DNA from: Aminobacter ciceronei
GTDB lineage: Bacteria; Pseudomonadota; Alphaproteobacteria; Rhizobiales; Rhizobiaceae
Reading direction: 5' to 3'
DNA: 64,000 nt
Assembly: GCF_014138625.1 (NCBI RefSeq)
Contig: NZ_JACJHY010000002.1
Span: 1-64,000 of the forward strand
The notes beneath the pieces are model-generated. The model saw nothing but the letters and a program-made list of their open reading frames with translations, had not been told where the DNA came from and did not search any database. The translations under genes and the position numbers were made by a program. Numbering within the stretch: the stretch's first letter is position 1; every line of letters starts with the position of its first letter. Below are positions 17,479 through 26,211 of the stretch, one piece after another.

Positions 17479-17481
17479 GCA

Positions 17482-17667
17482 GTGCGGGACTTTATCGTCG
17501 CCATCGGCCTGGTCCTCGTCATCGAGGGCCTGGTCTATGGCGGCTTTCCAGCCGCGGCCAAGAGGATGGCCGCGCAGGCGGCCGAAATGCCCGAGGCAGT
17601 GCTCCGGACAGTCGGCCTTGCCGCCCTTGCCATGGGCGTCGGCATCGTCTGGCTCGTCAGGGGATAA
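17482..17667 (+). CDS. DUF2065 family small membrane protein (YjeT-like)
   Basis: 61 residues with a GTG start three bases after the hflC stop. It has two predicted membrane helices: FIVAIGLVLVIEGLVYGGFP, and LRTVGLAALAMGVGIVWLVRG. This is the DUF2065 pattern. The gene follows hflC in many alpha- and gammaproteobacteria, suggesting a link with the HflKC complex, though function is not established. Confidence 0.85.
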   Translation: MRDFIVAIGLVLVIEGLVYGGFPAAAKRMAAQAAEMPEAVLRTVGLAALAMGVGIVWLVRG

Positions 17668-17791
17668 CGGACGATTTATCCCGTGCCCGTAGCAATGGTC
17701 GCAAACAGGCCTTATTTGTTTCCATCATGACGCTTCGCGTCCGGACGGCCCGGGCGCGATCTATGCCATGACAGCCCCGGGAGGCTTCCCT

Positions 17792-19309
17792 ATGATTTCC
17801 ACGCCCCTTTTGCGCGCCATGCGAAAGGCCTCTCTGGCCGCCACCACGGCGCTGATGATCGGCGCCTCCGTCGCCCCGTCCTTCGTGACGCCGGCGCTGG
17901 CGCAAGGACCGGAGTCGGTCGCCAACCTCGCCGAGGGCCTGCTGGGCGCGGTTGTCAACATCTCGACGTCGCAGACCGTCAAGGGCAGCGAGGGCGGTGA
18001 GGACGAGAACGCGGTTCCGATGCCGCAGCTTCCCGAGGGCTCGCCGTTCCAGGATTTCTTCGACGAGTTCTTCAAGAACCGCGAAGGCCAGAATAATGGC
18101 GGCTCGCAGAAGGTGCAGTCGCTCGGCTCCGGCTTCGTCATCGATGCCGAAAAAGGCATCGTCGTCACCAACAACCACGTCATCGCCGACGCCGACGAGA
18201 TCGAGGTCAATTTCTCCGACGGCTCGAAGCTGAAGGCCGAGCTGGTCGGCACCGACACCAAGACCGACATTGCGGTGCTGAAGATCGACCCGAAGGCCAA
18301 GAAGCTGACCGCGGTGAAGTTCGGCGATTCCGACAAGATGCGCATCGGCGACTGGGTGATGGCGATCGGCAACCCGTTCGGGCTTGGCGGCACGGTCACC
18401 GTCGGCATCATTTCGGCGCGTAACCGCGACATCAATTCCGGCCCCTATGACGACTTCATCCAGACCGACGCTGCGATCAACCGCGGCAATTCGGGCGGGC
18501 CGCTGTTCAACATGGATGGCGAGGTCATCGGCATCAACACGGCGATCATCTCGCCCTCGGGCGGTTCGATCGGCATTGGTTTCTCGATCCCGGCCGAGAT
18601 CGCGGTCGGCGTTGTCAACCAACTCGCCGAGTTCGGCGAAACCCGTCGCGGCTGGCTCGGCGTGCGCATCCAGCCTGTCACCGACGACATTGCCGAGAGC
18701 CTGGGCATGGCCACCGCCAAGGGCGCGCTGATTGCCGGCATCATCAAGGGCGGACCGGTCGACAAGGGCCAGATCCTGCCCGGCGACGTGGTGATCAAGT
18801 TCGACGGCAGGGACGTCGTCGAAATGCGCGACCTGCCGCGCGTCGTCGCCGAAAGCCCCGTCGGCAAGGCCGTTGACGTGGTGATCGTGCGCAAGGGCGT
18901 CGAGCAGACCGTCAAGGTGACGCTCGGTCGGCTCGAGGACGGCGAGAAGCTGGCTGAAGGCGAGGCCGCCAAGCCGGAAGAGGGCGCCGACAAGGGTGCC
19001 GAGGTCGCCACGGCAAGCGTGCTCGGCATGACCATCGGCGAACTCGACAGCGACGCGCGTGCCAAGTTCGGCATCGCTGCCGAGGTGTCAGGCGCGGTGG
19101 TCACTGCCGTTGCCAAGGATTCAGCTGCCGCAGAGCGCGGAATCGTCGCCGGCGAGGTGATCACCGAGATCGCCCAGGAATCGGTGTCGACGCCGAAGGA
19201 AGTGACCGACCGGATCGCCGCGCTCAAGGAGCAGGGTCGCAAGAACGCGCTGCTGATGCTGGCGTCGAAGACGGGTGAACTGCGCTTCGTGACGATCCGG
19301 ATGGATTGA
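17792..19309 (+). CDS. degP: Do-family periplasmic serine protease/chaperone (DegP/DegQ)
   Basis: Degrades or refolds damaged envelope proteins. 505 residues from the ATG at 17792, chosen because GGGAGG lies eight bases upstream. The signal peptide ends ALA (residues 35-37). Trypsin-like catalytic triad: H129 in TNNHVI, D159 in KTDIAVLK, S234 in RGNSGGPL. Two PDZ domains follow (RRGWLGVRIQPV onwards and from about residue 410), separated by an acidic linker. It lies directly after hflKC, giving a contiguous membrane/periplasm quality-control block. Confidence 0.94.
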   Translation: MISTPLLRAMRKASLAATTALMIGASVAPSFVTPALAQGPESVANLAEGLLGAVVNISTSQTVKGSEGGEDENAVPMPQLPEGSPFQDFFDEFFKNREGQNNGGSQKVQSLGSGFVIDAEKGIVVTNNHVIADADEIEVNFSDGSKLKAELVGTDTKTDIAVLKIDPKAKKLTAVKFGDSDKMRIGDWVMAIGNPFGLGGTVTVGIISARNRDINSGPYDDFIQTDAAINRGNSGGPLFNMDGEVIGINTAIISPSGGSIGIGFSIPAEIAVGVVNQLAEFGETRRGWLGVRIQPVTDDIAESLGMATAKGALIAGIIKGGPVDKGQILPGDVVIKFDGRDVVEMRDLPRVVAESPVGKAVDVVIVRKGVEQTVKVTLGRLEDGEKLAEGEAAKPEEGADKGAEVATASVLGMTIGELDSDARAKFGIAAEVSGAVVTAVAKDSAAAERGIVAGEVITEIAQESVSTPKEVTDRIAALKEQGRKNALLMLASKTGELRFVTIRMD

Positions 19310-19344
19310 GTCAGGAGATTCAGGCAAACCCCTGAAAGACAAGG

Positions 19345-19373
19345 AAAAGGCGGCTAGTTGGCCGCCTTTTTCC
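19345..19373. terminator. Bidirectional terminator between degP and the GNAT gene
   Basis: AAAAGGCGGC and GCCGCCTTTT form a perfect 10-bp stem with a 6-base loop and T/A runs on both sides. It serves degP on the plus strand and overlaps the last codons of the convergent acetyltransferase gene on the minus strand. Confidence 0.85.
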
Positions 19374-19926
19374 GTTCTTGCCACTGGTTCCGCTTGAGGC
19401 TGTAGAAGACGTGGCGCTTGAGCTCTGGATGGGCGTCGGGAACGCGCGGGTGGTCGAAATTGCGCGACGGCTCCGCCCGCATTCCGAGGCGCTGCATGAC
19501 CGCCGTCGAGCGATTATTGTTCCAGACGGCGAACGAGACGACTTCATCGTCGCCGATCGCCTCGAAAGCAAAATCGAGCCAGGCATCCGCCGCCTCGGTG
19601 ACATAGCCCTTGCCCCAGAACTCTGGTGCAAGACGCCAGCCGATTTCGAGCGTGCCCTTGGGGATGAACGGTTCGAGGTCGGTGCGCAGCAGGCCGACGA
19701 AGCCGATGCATTCGCCTGTTCCGGCAATTTCGGCGGCGGCGAAGCCAAAGCCGTCGCTGTCGATGCCGGCGCGCAGCTTGTCCAGCAACCCGTCGCTCTC
19801 TGCGCGGCTGCGGCGCATGCCGAAGAACTCCATCACCAAGTCGTCTGAGTTGATGCGGTGGAAGAGGGCACGGTCGCGCTCTTCCCAGTTGCGCAGGATC
19901 AAACGCTCAGTACGAATCTCCTTCAT
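19354..19926 (-). CDS. GNAT-family acetyltransferase, RimJ/RimL type
   Basis: 190 residues. It opens TERLILRNWEERDRALFHRIN, the RimJ/RimL-like (Acetyltransf_3) start, and has WRLAPEFWGKGYVTEAADAWLDFAF (acetyl-CoA site) and VWNNNRSTAVMQRLGMRAE. These enzymes acetylate protein N-termini or small amines; the substrate here is unknown. Its start overlaps the serB stop as ATGA, so it is translated from the serB mRNA. Confidence 0.85.
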   Translation of the reverse strand: MKEIRTERLILRNWEERDRALFHRINSDDLVMEFFGMRRSRAESDGLLDKLRAGIDSDGFGFAAAEIAGTGECIGFVGLLRTDLEPFIPKGTLEIGWRLAPEFWGKGYVTEAADAWLDFAFEAIGDDEVVSFAVWNNNRSTAVMQRLGMRAEPSRNFDHPRVPDAHPELKRHVFYSLKRNQWQERKKAAN

Positions 19927-20810
19927 CGCGCGAATTCGCGCGCGCTGTAGCCCTGGAGGTAGAGCAGGGCGGTAAGATCGGAATTGTCGATGCGGATCTT
20001 GGCTTGGGCGGCCACCGACGGCTTGGCATGAAGAGCAACGCCCGAGCCGGCGAGGCGGATCATGTCGAGATCGTTGGCGCCATCACCGACGGCCATCGCG
20101 TCGGTCGGGGTGAGGCTGAGGCGGGTAGAAATCTCGTTGAGCGCAGCGGCCTTGGCGGCGCGGCCGAGGATCGGCTCGGAAACCTTTCCGGTGAGCTTGC
20201 CGTCGGCCTCGATCAGGTGGTTGGCGCGGTTTTCGTCGAAGCCGAGCTTGGCGGCGATGCGCGAGGTGAAGACGTCGAAGCCGCCGGAGACGAGGGCGGT
20301 ATAGGCACCATGCGCCTTCATGGTGGCGACCAGCGTCTTGCCGCCGGAGGTGAGTGTCAGCCTGGTGTCGATGATGCGGTCGATGACTGCGGCGTCGAGA
20401 CCGGCAAGCAGCGCGACACGCTCGCGCAGCGCCGGCTCGAAGGCGATCTCGCCATTCATCGAGCGCGCGGTGATGTCGGCGACACGATCCTTGACGCCGA
20501 TCTCGTCGGCGAGCTCGTCGATGCATTCCTGGTCGATCATCGTCGAATCCATGTCGGCGATGAGGATCTTTTTCCTACGTGTCGCGTTGTCCTGGATGGC
20601 AAAATCGATGGCTTCGCCGGAGAGGGCGGCGGCAAGCGACGCATGGGCATCGTCGGCCGAAAGTCCCGCTGGCAGGGCGATGTCGCAGGCAACGGCCTCG
20701 GCCAGCCACACAATGGCGCTTGCGCCCAGGGCGCGAGAGGCCTTATCGGCAAGGGACGGAGCCAGCAGAGCGCGGTCCGGATGGGAAATCAGCGTGGCGA
20801 TCAGCGGCAT
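19923..20810 (-). CDS. serB: Phosphoserine phosphatase
   Basis: Last step of serine synthesis. 295 residues from the ATG at 20810 (MPLIATLISHPDRALL); a longer frame upstream overlaps miaA and is unlikely. The HAD motif is ILIADMDSTMI, with nucleophile D86 and acid D88. Motif II is ALVSGGFDVFTS, and motif III/IV is AVGDGANDLDMI. The N-terminal region of about 75 residues resembles the regulatory half seen in proteobacterial SerB. It is divergent from miaA with overlapping 5' ends. Confidence 0.94.
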   Translation of the reverse strand: MPLIATLISHPDRALLAPSLADKASRALGASAIVWLAEAVACDIALPAGLSADDAHASLAAALSGEAIDFAIQDNATRRKKILIADMDSTMIDQECIDELADEIGVKDRVADITARSMNGEIAFEPALRERVALLAGLDAAVIDRIIDTRLTLTSGGKTLVATMKAHGAYTALVSGGFDVFTSRIAAKLGFDENRANHLIEADGKLTGKVSEPILGRAAKAAALNEISTRLSLTPTDAMAVGDGANDLDMIRLAGSGVALHAKPSVAAQAKIRIDNSDLTALLYLQGYSAREFAR

Positions 20811-21777
20811 CAAAAATTCCGGGACTAGCGAGGGGCGCATCAAGAACGCGACCCTGATAGCCGGGCCGACCGCCAGCGGCAAGTCGGCGTTGGCGCTCGA
20901 ACTCGCCGAGCGTGACGGCGGCATCATCGTCAATGCCGATTCGATGCAGGTCTATGGCGTGCTCGACGTGCTGACGGCGCGCCCGAGCGCCGACGATCTG
21001 ACACGCGTGCGCCACTTCCTCTACGGCCATGTCTCGCCGGCGACGGCCTATTCGACCGGCAACTGGCTGCGCGACGTCGCCGTGCTGGCCGACAGCGGAC
21101 TGTTTGCCGAAAAGCCGCCTGTGTTCGTCGGCGGCACCGGGCTTTATTTTCGGGGGCTCGCCGAGGGTATTTCGGAGATGCCCGAAATCCCAGCCGAGAT
21201 CAGGGATCGCTGGCGCTGGCGTCTCAACGAGGAAGGCGCGCCGCGGCTGCATCGCGTGCTGATGCACGTCGACAGCGAGGTGGCGATGCGGCTGAAAGCC
21301 AGCGACGGCCAGCGGATCGTGCGCGCGCTGGAGGTGCTGGAGGCGTCGGGCCGCTCGATCCTGAAATGGCAGGCCGACAAGGGCCATCCGCTGATCGACT
21401 TCGCCACGGCGCGCTTCATCGTCATCGCGCCGGAACGGGACCTTCTGATCAAGCGCATCGACCAGCGTTTCGACAGGATGATCGAGGGCGGCGCGCTGGA
21501 CGAGGTCAAGGAAATCATGGCGATGCGGCTTGCGCCCGAATTGCCGGCGATGAAGGCGATCGGTGTGCGCGAACTGGCGGCGGCCATAGCCGGCGAGATG
21601 AGCTTCGACGAGGCGATCGAACGTGCCAAGATCGCCACGCGCCAATATTCGAAGCGGCAATCGACGTGGTTCCGCAACCAGTTCGGGCCGGAGTGGCAAC
21701 GCATCGGCGGCGAGGCCGGACGGACGTCCGGAGGCGCCGATGCATCGGAAGTGGCGGCAGGGATTAACCGTCCGTAA
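20794..21777 (+). CDS. miaA: tRNA dimethylallyltransferase
   Basis: Adds the isopentenyl group to A37 of tRNAs reading UNN codons. P-loop LIAGPTASGKSALALELAER; IVNADSMQVYGVLDVLTARPS; GGTGLYFRGL; FDRMIEGGALDEVKEIM; and RQYSKRQSTWFRNQF are diagnostic. The start is uncertain. The nearest usual codon in frame is GTG at 20794, giving 327 residues and a 17-bp divergent overlap with serB. A rarer ATT/ATC start nearer the P-loop is possible. Confidence 0.93.
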   Translation: MAISGIKNSGTSEGRIKNATLIAGPTASGKSALALELAERDGGIIVNADSMQVYGVLDVLTARPSADDLTRVRHFLYGHVSPATAYSTGNWLRDVAVLADSGLFAEKPPVFVGGTGLYFRGLAEGISEMPEIPAEIRDRWRWRLNEEGAPRLHRVLMHVDSEVAMRLKASDGQRIVRALEVLEASGRSILKWQADKGHPLIDFATARFIVIAPERDLLIKRIDQRFDRMIEGGALDEVKEIMAMRLAPELPAMKAIGVRELAAAIAGEMSFDEAIERAKIATRQYSKRQSTWFRNQFGPEWQRIGGEAGRTSGGADASEVAAGINRP

Positions 21778-21823
21778 GGCGCAGCCATGACATAACCCGC
21801 GCAGGGGTTCCACTAGGATCATC

Positions 21824-22615
21824 ATGCGCTTTCACCGGGCTGAAACCGCGTTTTTCATCTTCAGTGCGCTGATTTTGTCGGCAGCGCTGGGGATTTTCTA
21901 CGCCTGGGGCCAGGTGCAGGGGGCCGCGGAGGCGCTTTACACGCCCGGCTGGGTGCAGAGCGTCGAGGCCGTCGAGCGGCTGCTGTTCATGATCGCACTG
22001 CTTTTGAGCGGTACGCTTGTCTACGGCGTGTTCTTCATTTTTCCGCAGATCCGCACGCAGGTGAAGGAAGGCGGCGAGCTGCGCCAGATGACGGCGTCGC
22101 TGAGCGAGCGGTCGCGCACGCTTGAACAGGCGGCACTCACCGACGGTCTGACAGGCATGCAGAACCGGCGCTATTTCGACGATGCATTGCGGGAATATCT
22201 CGGCGAGTTTGGCCGCATCGACAGGCCTGTCGGGCTGATGATCCTTGATCTCGACCACTTCAAGCAGGTCAACGACACCTATGGGCACGACGCCGGCGAC
22301 GAGGTTCTGCGCTCTGTCGCCAAGTGCCTCAAGAGCATGACGAGATATCACGACGTGGTGGCGCGGCTGGGCGGCGAGGAATTCGCCATCGTCGCGCCCA
22401 ACATGGACATCGAGCTTCTGCAGCGCTTCGCCGAGCGCATGCGCAAGGCGATCGCCGGCATGGCGATCGAGGCTGGCGGCGCGCACCTCAACGTCACCTC
22501 GAGCTTCGGCCTCGCCTTGTGGGACCGCGAGGAAACGGCCGAAGAGTTCTATCGCCGCGCCGACAAACAACTCTACGAAGCCAAGCGGCAGGGCCGCAAC
22601 CGCGTCTGCGCGTGA
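21824..22615 (+). CDS. Diguanylate cyclase with two membrane helices
   Basis: 263 residues. Helices at about 8-28 and 52-74 flank a short periplasmic loop, followed by a GGDEF domain: LTDGLTGMQNRRYFDDAL, LDLDHFKQVNDTYGHDAGD, and GGEEF at 183-187. RYHD at 174-177 is an intact RxxD inhibitory site. It should make c-di-GMP in response to an unknown envelope signal. The gene is followed at once by palindromic element copy 2. Confidence 0.9.
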   Translation: MRFHRAETAFFIFSALILSAALGIFYAWGQVQGAAEALYTPGWVQSVEAVERLLFMIALLLSGTLVYGVFFIFPQIRTQVKEGGELRQMTASLSERSRTLEQAALTDGLTGMQNRRYFDDALREYLGEFGRIDRPVGLMILDLDHFKQVNDTYGHDAGDEVLRSVAKCLKSMTRYHDVVARLGGEEFAIVAPNMDIELLQRFAERMRKAIAGMAIEAGGAHLNVTSSFGLALWDREETAEEFYRRADKQLYEAKRQGRNRVCA

Positions 22616-22618
22616 ATT

Positions 22619-22754
22619 CCTATCGCTGAATTCGTGATGCCGGCCGCCTGACGCGGTTTTCTCCGCTTCCCGTGCTCACGGACTTGGTGTCCGCTCCGCT
22701 CCGGTTCTCGAAACCCACGCCATTCGGCACGACCTGACGAATTCCCCGATAGCA
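22619..22754 (+). repeat. Palindromic intergenic element, copy 2
   Basis: Imperfect inverted arms TATCGCTGAATTCGTGATGCCG and the complement of CGGCACGACCTGACGAATTC...CGATA enclose GCTCCGCTCCGGTTCTCG. That core and the CGACCTGACGAAT end match copy 1 at 1709-1836. As there, it starts just after a stop codon. Confidence 0.6.
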
Positions 22755-22772
22755 ATAGGCACTGCGGAGCCG

Positions 22773-23588
22773 TTAGAGAAAGCCCTCCAGGCTGGCCAAG
22801 AAACGTTTGGGCGCTTCCAGCTGTGGCATGTGGCCAATATAGGGAATCGTTTCGAAACCTGCCTGCGGCATAAGCGCGTGAAGGGCCGTCGCCCGCTCAA
22901 GCGGGATCCAGGGATCGTCTTCTCCCCAGATGATCTGCACCGGGCAGCGCACATTTCCAAACAGGGGCTCGACCTCTGCCGTGTAACGCTCGTCGGCCTG
23001 GGCAAACTGCCTGTAAAAGCTGGCAGATCCGTCGTCCGTCAGCCATGGCTCGACCAGGCCGCGGATGTCGTCATCGGCGACCGTGCCGACCAGGGCGCCC
23101 CTGATATAGGCCTCCACAAGCGCCCGGTGGATGTGGGTCGGCAGACCCTGGAAGGCCTCGACGTGCTTGCCCATGTGATCGAAGAATGCCGAGCCCCAGG
23201 GGCGCATCGCCACAACGTTCATCAGGACGTAGCGGTCGTAGTCGCAGCCAAGCAGAAGGTGCGCTCGCAAGGTGGTGGCACCACCGAAGTCGTGGGCAAT
23301 GACCGAGGGGCGCACGAGTTGCCAGTGGGCAAGCATCTCGGCGAAAATCTCACCCTGGACATCGAGTGAAGTCCGCTGCGTGGCGACCTTGTCCGATTGC
23401 CCGTAGCCTGGCATGTCGTACCAGTGCACCCGGTATCGCCGCGCCAGATCAGGGATGACCCGGTGCCAGGAGAAGGACGACCAAGGCCAGCCATGCGCGA
23501 GCACGAGGTCGGGGCCATCGCCGGCGCGGCCGGCGCTGATACGGCCGGCGCTGGTCGAGACCGATTCGGAAAGCGTCCATTCGGCCAT
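22773..23588 (-). CDS. Alpha/beta hydrolase, haloacetate-dehalogenase/epoxide-hydrolase-like
   Basis: 271 residues. HGWPW (32-36) is the oxyanion-hole motif. The nucleophile position carries Asp (D100 in AHDFGG) rather than Ser, as in dehalogenases and epoxide hydrolases. The acid is within WGEDDPW (223-225) and the base is H253 in YIGHMPQLEAP. It should therefore form an aspartyl ester with a halogenated or epoxide substrate; the true substrate is unknown. It is not in an obvious operon. Confidence 0.82.
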   Translation of the reverse strand: MAEWTLSESVSTSAGRISAGRAGDGPDLVLAHGWPWSSFSWHRVIPDLARRYRVHWYDMPGYGQSDKVATQRTSLDVQGEIFAEMLAHWQLVRPSVIAHDFGGATTLRAHLLLGCDYDRYVLMNVVAMRPWGSAFFDHMGKHVEAFQGLPTHIHRALVEAYIRGALVGTVADDDIRGLVEPWLTDDGSASFYRQFAQADERYTAEVEPLFGNVRCPVQIIWGEDDPWIPLERATALHALMPQAGFETIPYIGHMPQLEAPKRFLASLEGFL

Positions 23589-23804
23589 GCGCTTTTCTCC
23601 ACGGTATGCCGGCTCTCATGGTCGCGGCTGCGGCGGCAGATGTCATGGCTCAGCGCCGGATGGCGACTGCGCCAGGGCGACGGAATTCATCTGCCATAGA
23701 CCTTGGCTCTAACTTGCCGCTGGACGTCCTCGTCGAACGACGCAACACTGATCCTGCCGCCGTCTGAATGGCTGCGGCCGCATCAGGGCAGAGGAGGACG
23801 ACGA

Positions 23805-24116
23805 ATGGACGATTCAGACCGGTGGCGGAACATGGCGAGCGCGCCAAAGGACGGCAGCCGGATTCTGGTCACCGTGCGGCCTTCCGAACAGGGACCGGCG
23901 GAGGTCGACGTGGCCTACTGGGCGCGGCCCGACGCATTCGGCATCGAAGGCTGGCGCGCCGGCGATTCCTACCCGGGCTGCATCATCGGCTATGCTGATC
24001 CGGAACTGAAATGCTGGATGCCGCTTCCTACAGCCAATCTGAGCAAGAATTCCCCTGAAATGCCGACGCCCTGGGAAGGCGATGACGAGGAACAGCTGGA
24101 CGGTTCGGGAATCTGA
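23805..24116 (+). CDS. Small soluble protein resembling DUF551
   Basis: 103 residues from the ATG at 23805, which has a strong GAGGAGG eight bases upstream. DRWRNMASAPKDGSRILVTVR, then VDVAYWARPD, GWRAGDSYPG and CWMPLPTANL, follow the W-x-M-x-S-A-P-KDG-x-x-IL pattern of DUF551-like proteins. These are often found in phages and in rhizobial chromosomes; function is unknown. No phage genes surround it. Confidence 0.6.
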   Translation: MDDSDRWRNMASAPKDGSRILVTVRPSEQGPAEVDVAYWARPDAFGIEGWRAGDSYPGCIIGYADPELKCWMPLPTANLSKNSPEMPTPWEGDDEEQLDGSGI

Positions 24117-24142
24117 ACTTGAACAGCCATTCTTGTGCCCGT

Positions 24143-25969
24143 TCAGTCCTGTGGCGGACGGCCGCCGAAGGTCGAGGGGCGCAGGCCGAAGCGGGTATCG
24201 AAATCGTCGTCCGGCTGCGGCCTCGGCGCTGCCGGTTTGCGGTAGTCGCTGTCGCCTGCCTGGCGCTGGACGTCGACGACTTCGGCGAAGCCGAGTGCCG
24301 TTGCTTGCGGTTTTGGCACGTTGCGCAGGCGCTCGACGACGGCGGCCAGATCGACGTCGTCGCCGCTGCTCGTCGGCGCCTCGGCGGCACGCTTGCCGGT
24401 GCCGGGGATAAGTTCGTCCGAAAGCTTTTCGAACTTCAGGCGCATTGTGGTGGCGACGCCTTCGCCAAAGGCGATGGCCTCACGCTGGCCCATCGACGAC
24501 AGGAAGGAGAGTGTCGAGGCGGAGGAATCGGCGATGGCCGAGCGGATGATCGCCTGGTCCTGTTCGTTGGCGAGGCGCATGGCGAAAACGGTCGAGCATT
24601 GCGACAGGATTGTGGGGTCAAGTTCGCCCGGGCGCTGGGTGACGACGCCGAGGTAGCAGCCATATTTGCGGCCCTCCTTGGCGATGCGCGATAGCGCGTG
24701 GCGCGTCGGCGCAAAGCCGAGCCTGTGGTCGGCGGGCATGTAGCGATGGGCTTCTTCGCACAGCAGCAGCAGCTTGAGGCGCCCTTCGCTCCACAGCGCA
24801 AGGTCGAAAGCGAGGCGGGCGAGCACCGAACAGACCGAATTGACGACTTCCGACGGCATGCCTGCCATTTCGAAGCAGGTGACCGGACGGCCATGCGTCG
24901 GCACGCGGAAGATGTTGCCGATGGTCTCGTGGATGGTGTCCTCGATCAGCCTGGAATGGAACATGAAGCGGTAGCGCGGATCGGCCAGCGCCGACTCGAT
25001 GCGGGTGCGCAGCGACTTCAGGATCGGGCGCTCGTTCTTCGATTCGAGCAGCCCCATGCGTTCGTCGATCTGCTTGATCAGGTCTGCGATGCGGTAGGGC
25101 ACGGGCGTGTCCGCGGTCAGCGCGTCGACGCCACGGCGCAGGAAGGCGCCGCCTTGGGGACTGCGGTAGAGGTTCTTGGCGACGGGAATGAGGTCGCGCA
25201 GCACGTCGATCTCGTCGGCGTCGGTCTCGCGGCCGCGAAACAGCACTTCCGAGAACTCCTCGAGGCGGAACAGCCAGAAGGGCAGGTCGAGCGAATTGGT
25301 GTCGACCTTGACGCAGTGCTCCGGCAGCGATGCAGCGAACTCGTTGTGCGGGTCCATGATTAGGACGCGCAAATCGGGCCGTGCCGAAATCGCCTTGCGC
25401 AGCAGGAGCGAGACGGCAGTCGATTTGCCGACGCCTGTCGTGCCGACGACGGCGAAATGGCGGGCAAGGGTCTCGTCGATCGCGATACAGGCGTCGATAG
25501 CATCGTCCTGGGAAAGCTGACCGATGGTGACGGTGCGGCGTCCGGCAAGGTCGTAGACCGCCTGCAGGTCGCGGCTGCGTATGCGATGGGCGATGGCGCC
25601 GATATAGGGATAGGCGGTGATGCCGCGGTCGAACACCGGGTACTTGTCGGTGCCCACGTCACGAACCTCTCCGATCAGCTCGACATTGACCTCGATGGGG
25701 TTGTCGCCTTCGCTGCTCCACGAGCGGTCGGACTTGGCGATGGAATAGACCAGGCCGATGGTGCGGGTTTCGCCGAGATTGATGCAGATCATGCGGCCGA
25801 CGGTCCACAGGCCGACTGCGGCCGAGGCTCCCTCTGCATAGGCGCTGATGACCGCGCGGGCACCATCGCACTGCACGACATGGCCAAGGATGCGGGCGTC
25901 GTCCTGTTTCGGGTCGCGCCGCTCTTGCGAGGTGGTTTCTCCGCCCTCGGCCTGACGTTCGAAGTACAT
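24143..25969 (-). CDS. HerA-like P-loop ATPase/translocase (DUF87)
   Basis: 608 residues from the ATG at 25969 (GGGGG upstream); a TTG at 25996 is less likely. Walker A is FAVVGTTGVGKSTAVSLLL (176-183 core), MDPHNEFAASL follows, and LLLLCEEAHRYMP is Walker B. A sensor-like VVTQRPGELDPTILSQC and a C-terminal Pro/Asp-rich tail complete it. Archaeal-type HerA makes hexameric DNA translocases that work with a NurA nuclease in end resection. No NurA is adjacent, as usual for the stand-alone alphaproteobacterial version. A DNA-pumping role is inferred. Confidence 0.82.
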   Translation of the reverse strand: MYFERQAEGGETTSQERRDPKQDDARILGHVVQCDGARAVISAYAEGASAAVGLWTVGRMICINLGETRTIGLVYSIAKSDRSWSSEGDNPIEVNVELIGEVRDVGTDKYPVFDRGITAYPYIGAIAHRIRSRDLQAVYDLAGRRTVTIGQLSQDDAIDACIAIDETLARHFAVVGTTGVGKSTAVSLLLRKAISARPDLRVLIMDPHNEFAASLPEHCVKVDTNSLDLPFWLFRLEEFSEVLFRGRETDADEIDVLRDLIPVAKNLYRSPQGGAFLRRGVDALTADTPVPYRIADLIKQIDERMGLLESKNERPILKSLRTRIESALADPRYRFMFHSRLIEDTIHETIGNIFRVPTHGRPVTCFEMAGMPSEVVNSVCSVLARLAFDLALWSEGRLKLLLLCEEAHRYMPADHRLGFAPTRHALSRIAKEGRKYGCYLGVVTQRPGELDPTILSQCSTVFAMRLANEQDQAIIRSAIADSSASTLSFLSSMGQREAIAFGEGVATTMRLKFEKLSDELIPGTGKRAAEAPTSSGDDVDLAAVVERLRNVPKPQATALGFAEVVDVQRQAGDSDYRKPAAPRPQPDDDFDTRFGLRPSTFGGRPPQD

Positions 25970-26119
25970 CGCAGTAATTCCCCCAAATCTGGCCAAGAGA
26001 ATAGCGCTGCGCAGTTAAGGTGGGGTGATGGTTGATGGTGTAGCGATCGTTAAACGAAACGGTCGAATTGGAGTTTCCGAGGGGGCGGGTGACGCTGCGG
26101 AAAAAGTTGTCCCGCCCGG

Positions 26120-26148
26120 TTGACAGGGCGCGGTGTCGCGCACTAACG
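26120..26148 (+). promoter_or_regulatory. Promoter of the ilvBH operon
   Basis: Consensus TTGACA (26120-26125), a 17-bp spacer, and CTAACG (26143-26148). The predicted transcript start near 26155 is only about three bases before the leader ATG. Confidence 0.7.
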
Positions 26149-26157
26149 TCCGCGCCC

Positions 26158-26211
26158 ATGAACAAGACACTCATTCTCGTAGTAGGAAGGCGCGTGGGCA
26201 AGGCGGTGTGA
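26158..26211 (+). CDS. Branched-chain amino acid leader peptide
   Basis: A 17-residue reading frame, MNKTLILVVGRRVGKAV, with Leu-Ile-Leu-Val-Val at positions 5-9, the three end products of the pathway it precedes. There is no ribosome binding site, and the predicted promoter places the transcript start almost at the ATG, so it would be a leaderless upstream frame. It lies before a terminator-like hairpin and the ilvB gene, exactly as an attenuation control peptide should. This is too short for standard gene callers. Confidence 0.75.
   Translation: MNKTLILVVGRRVGKAV

Noticed and set aside
23805-25969. HerA-like ATPase plus small protein as a possible defence pair
   Set aside because: Some antiphage systems pair HerA with a Sir2 or nuclease partner, but the neighbour is convergent, has no catalytic motif, and this ATPase type is a common housekeeping gene in alphaproteobacteria.
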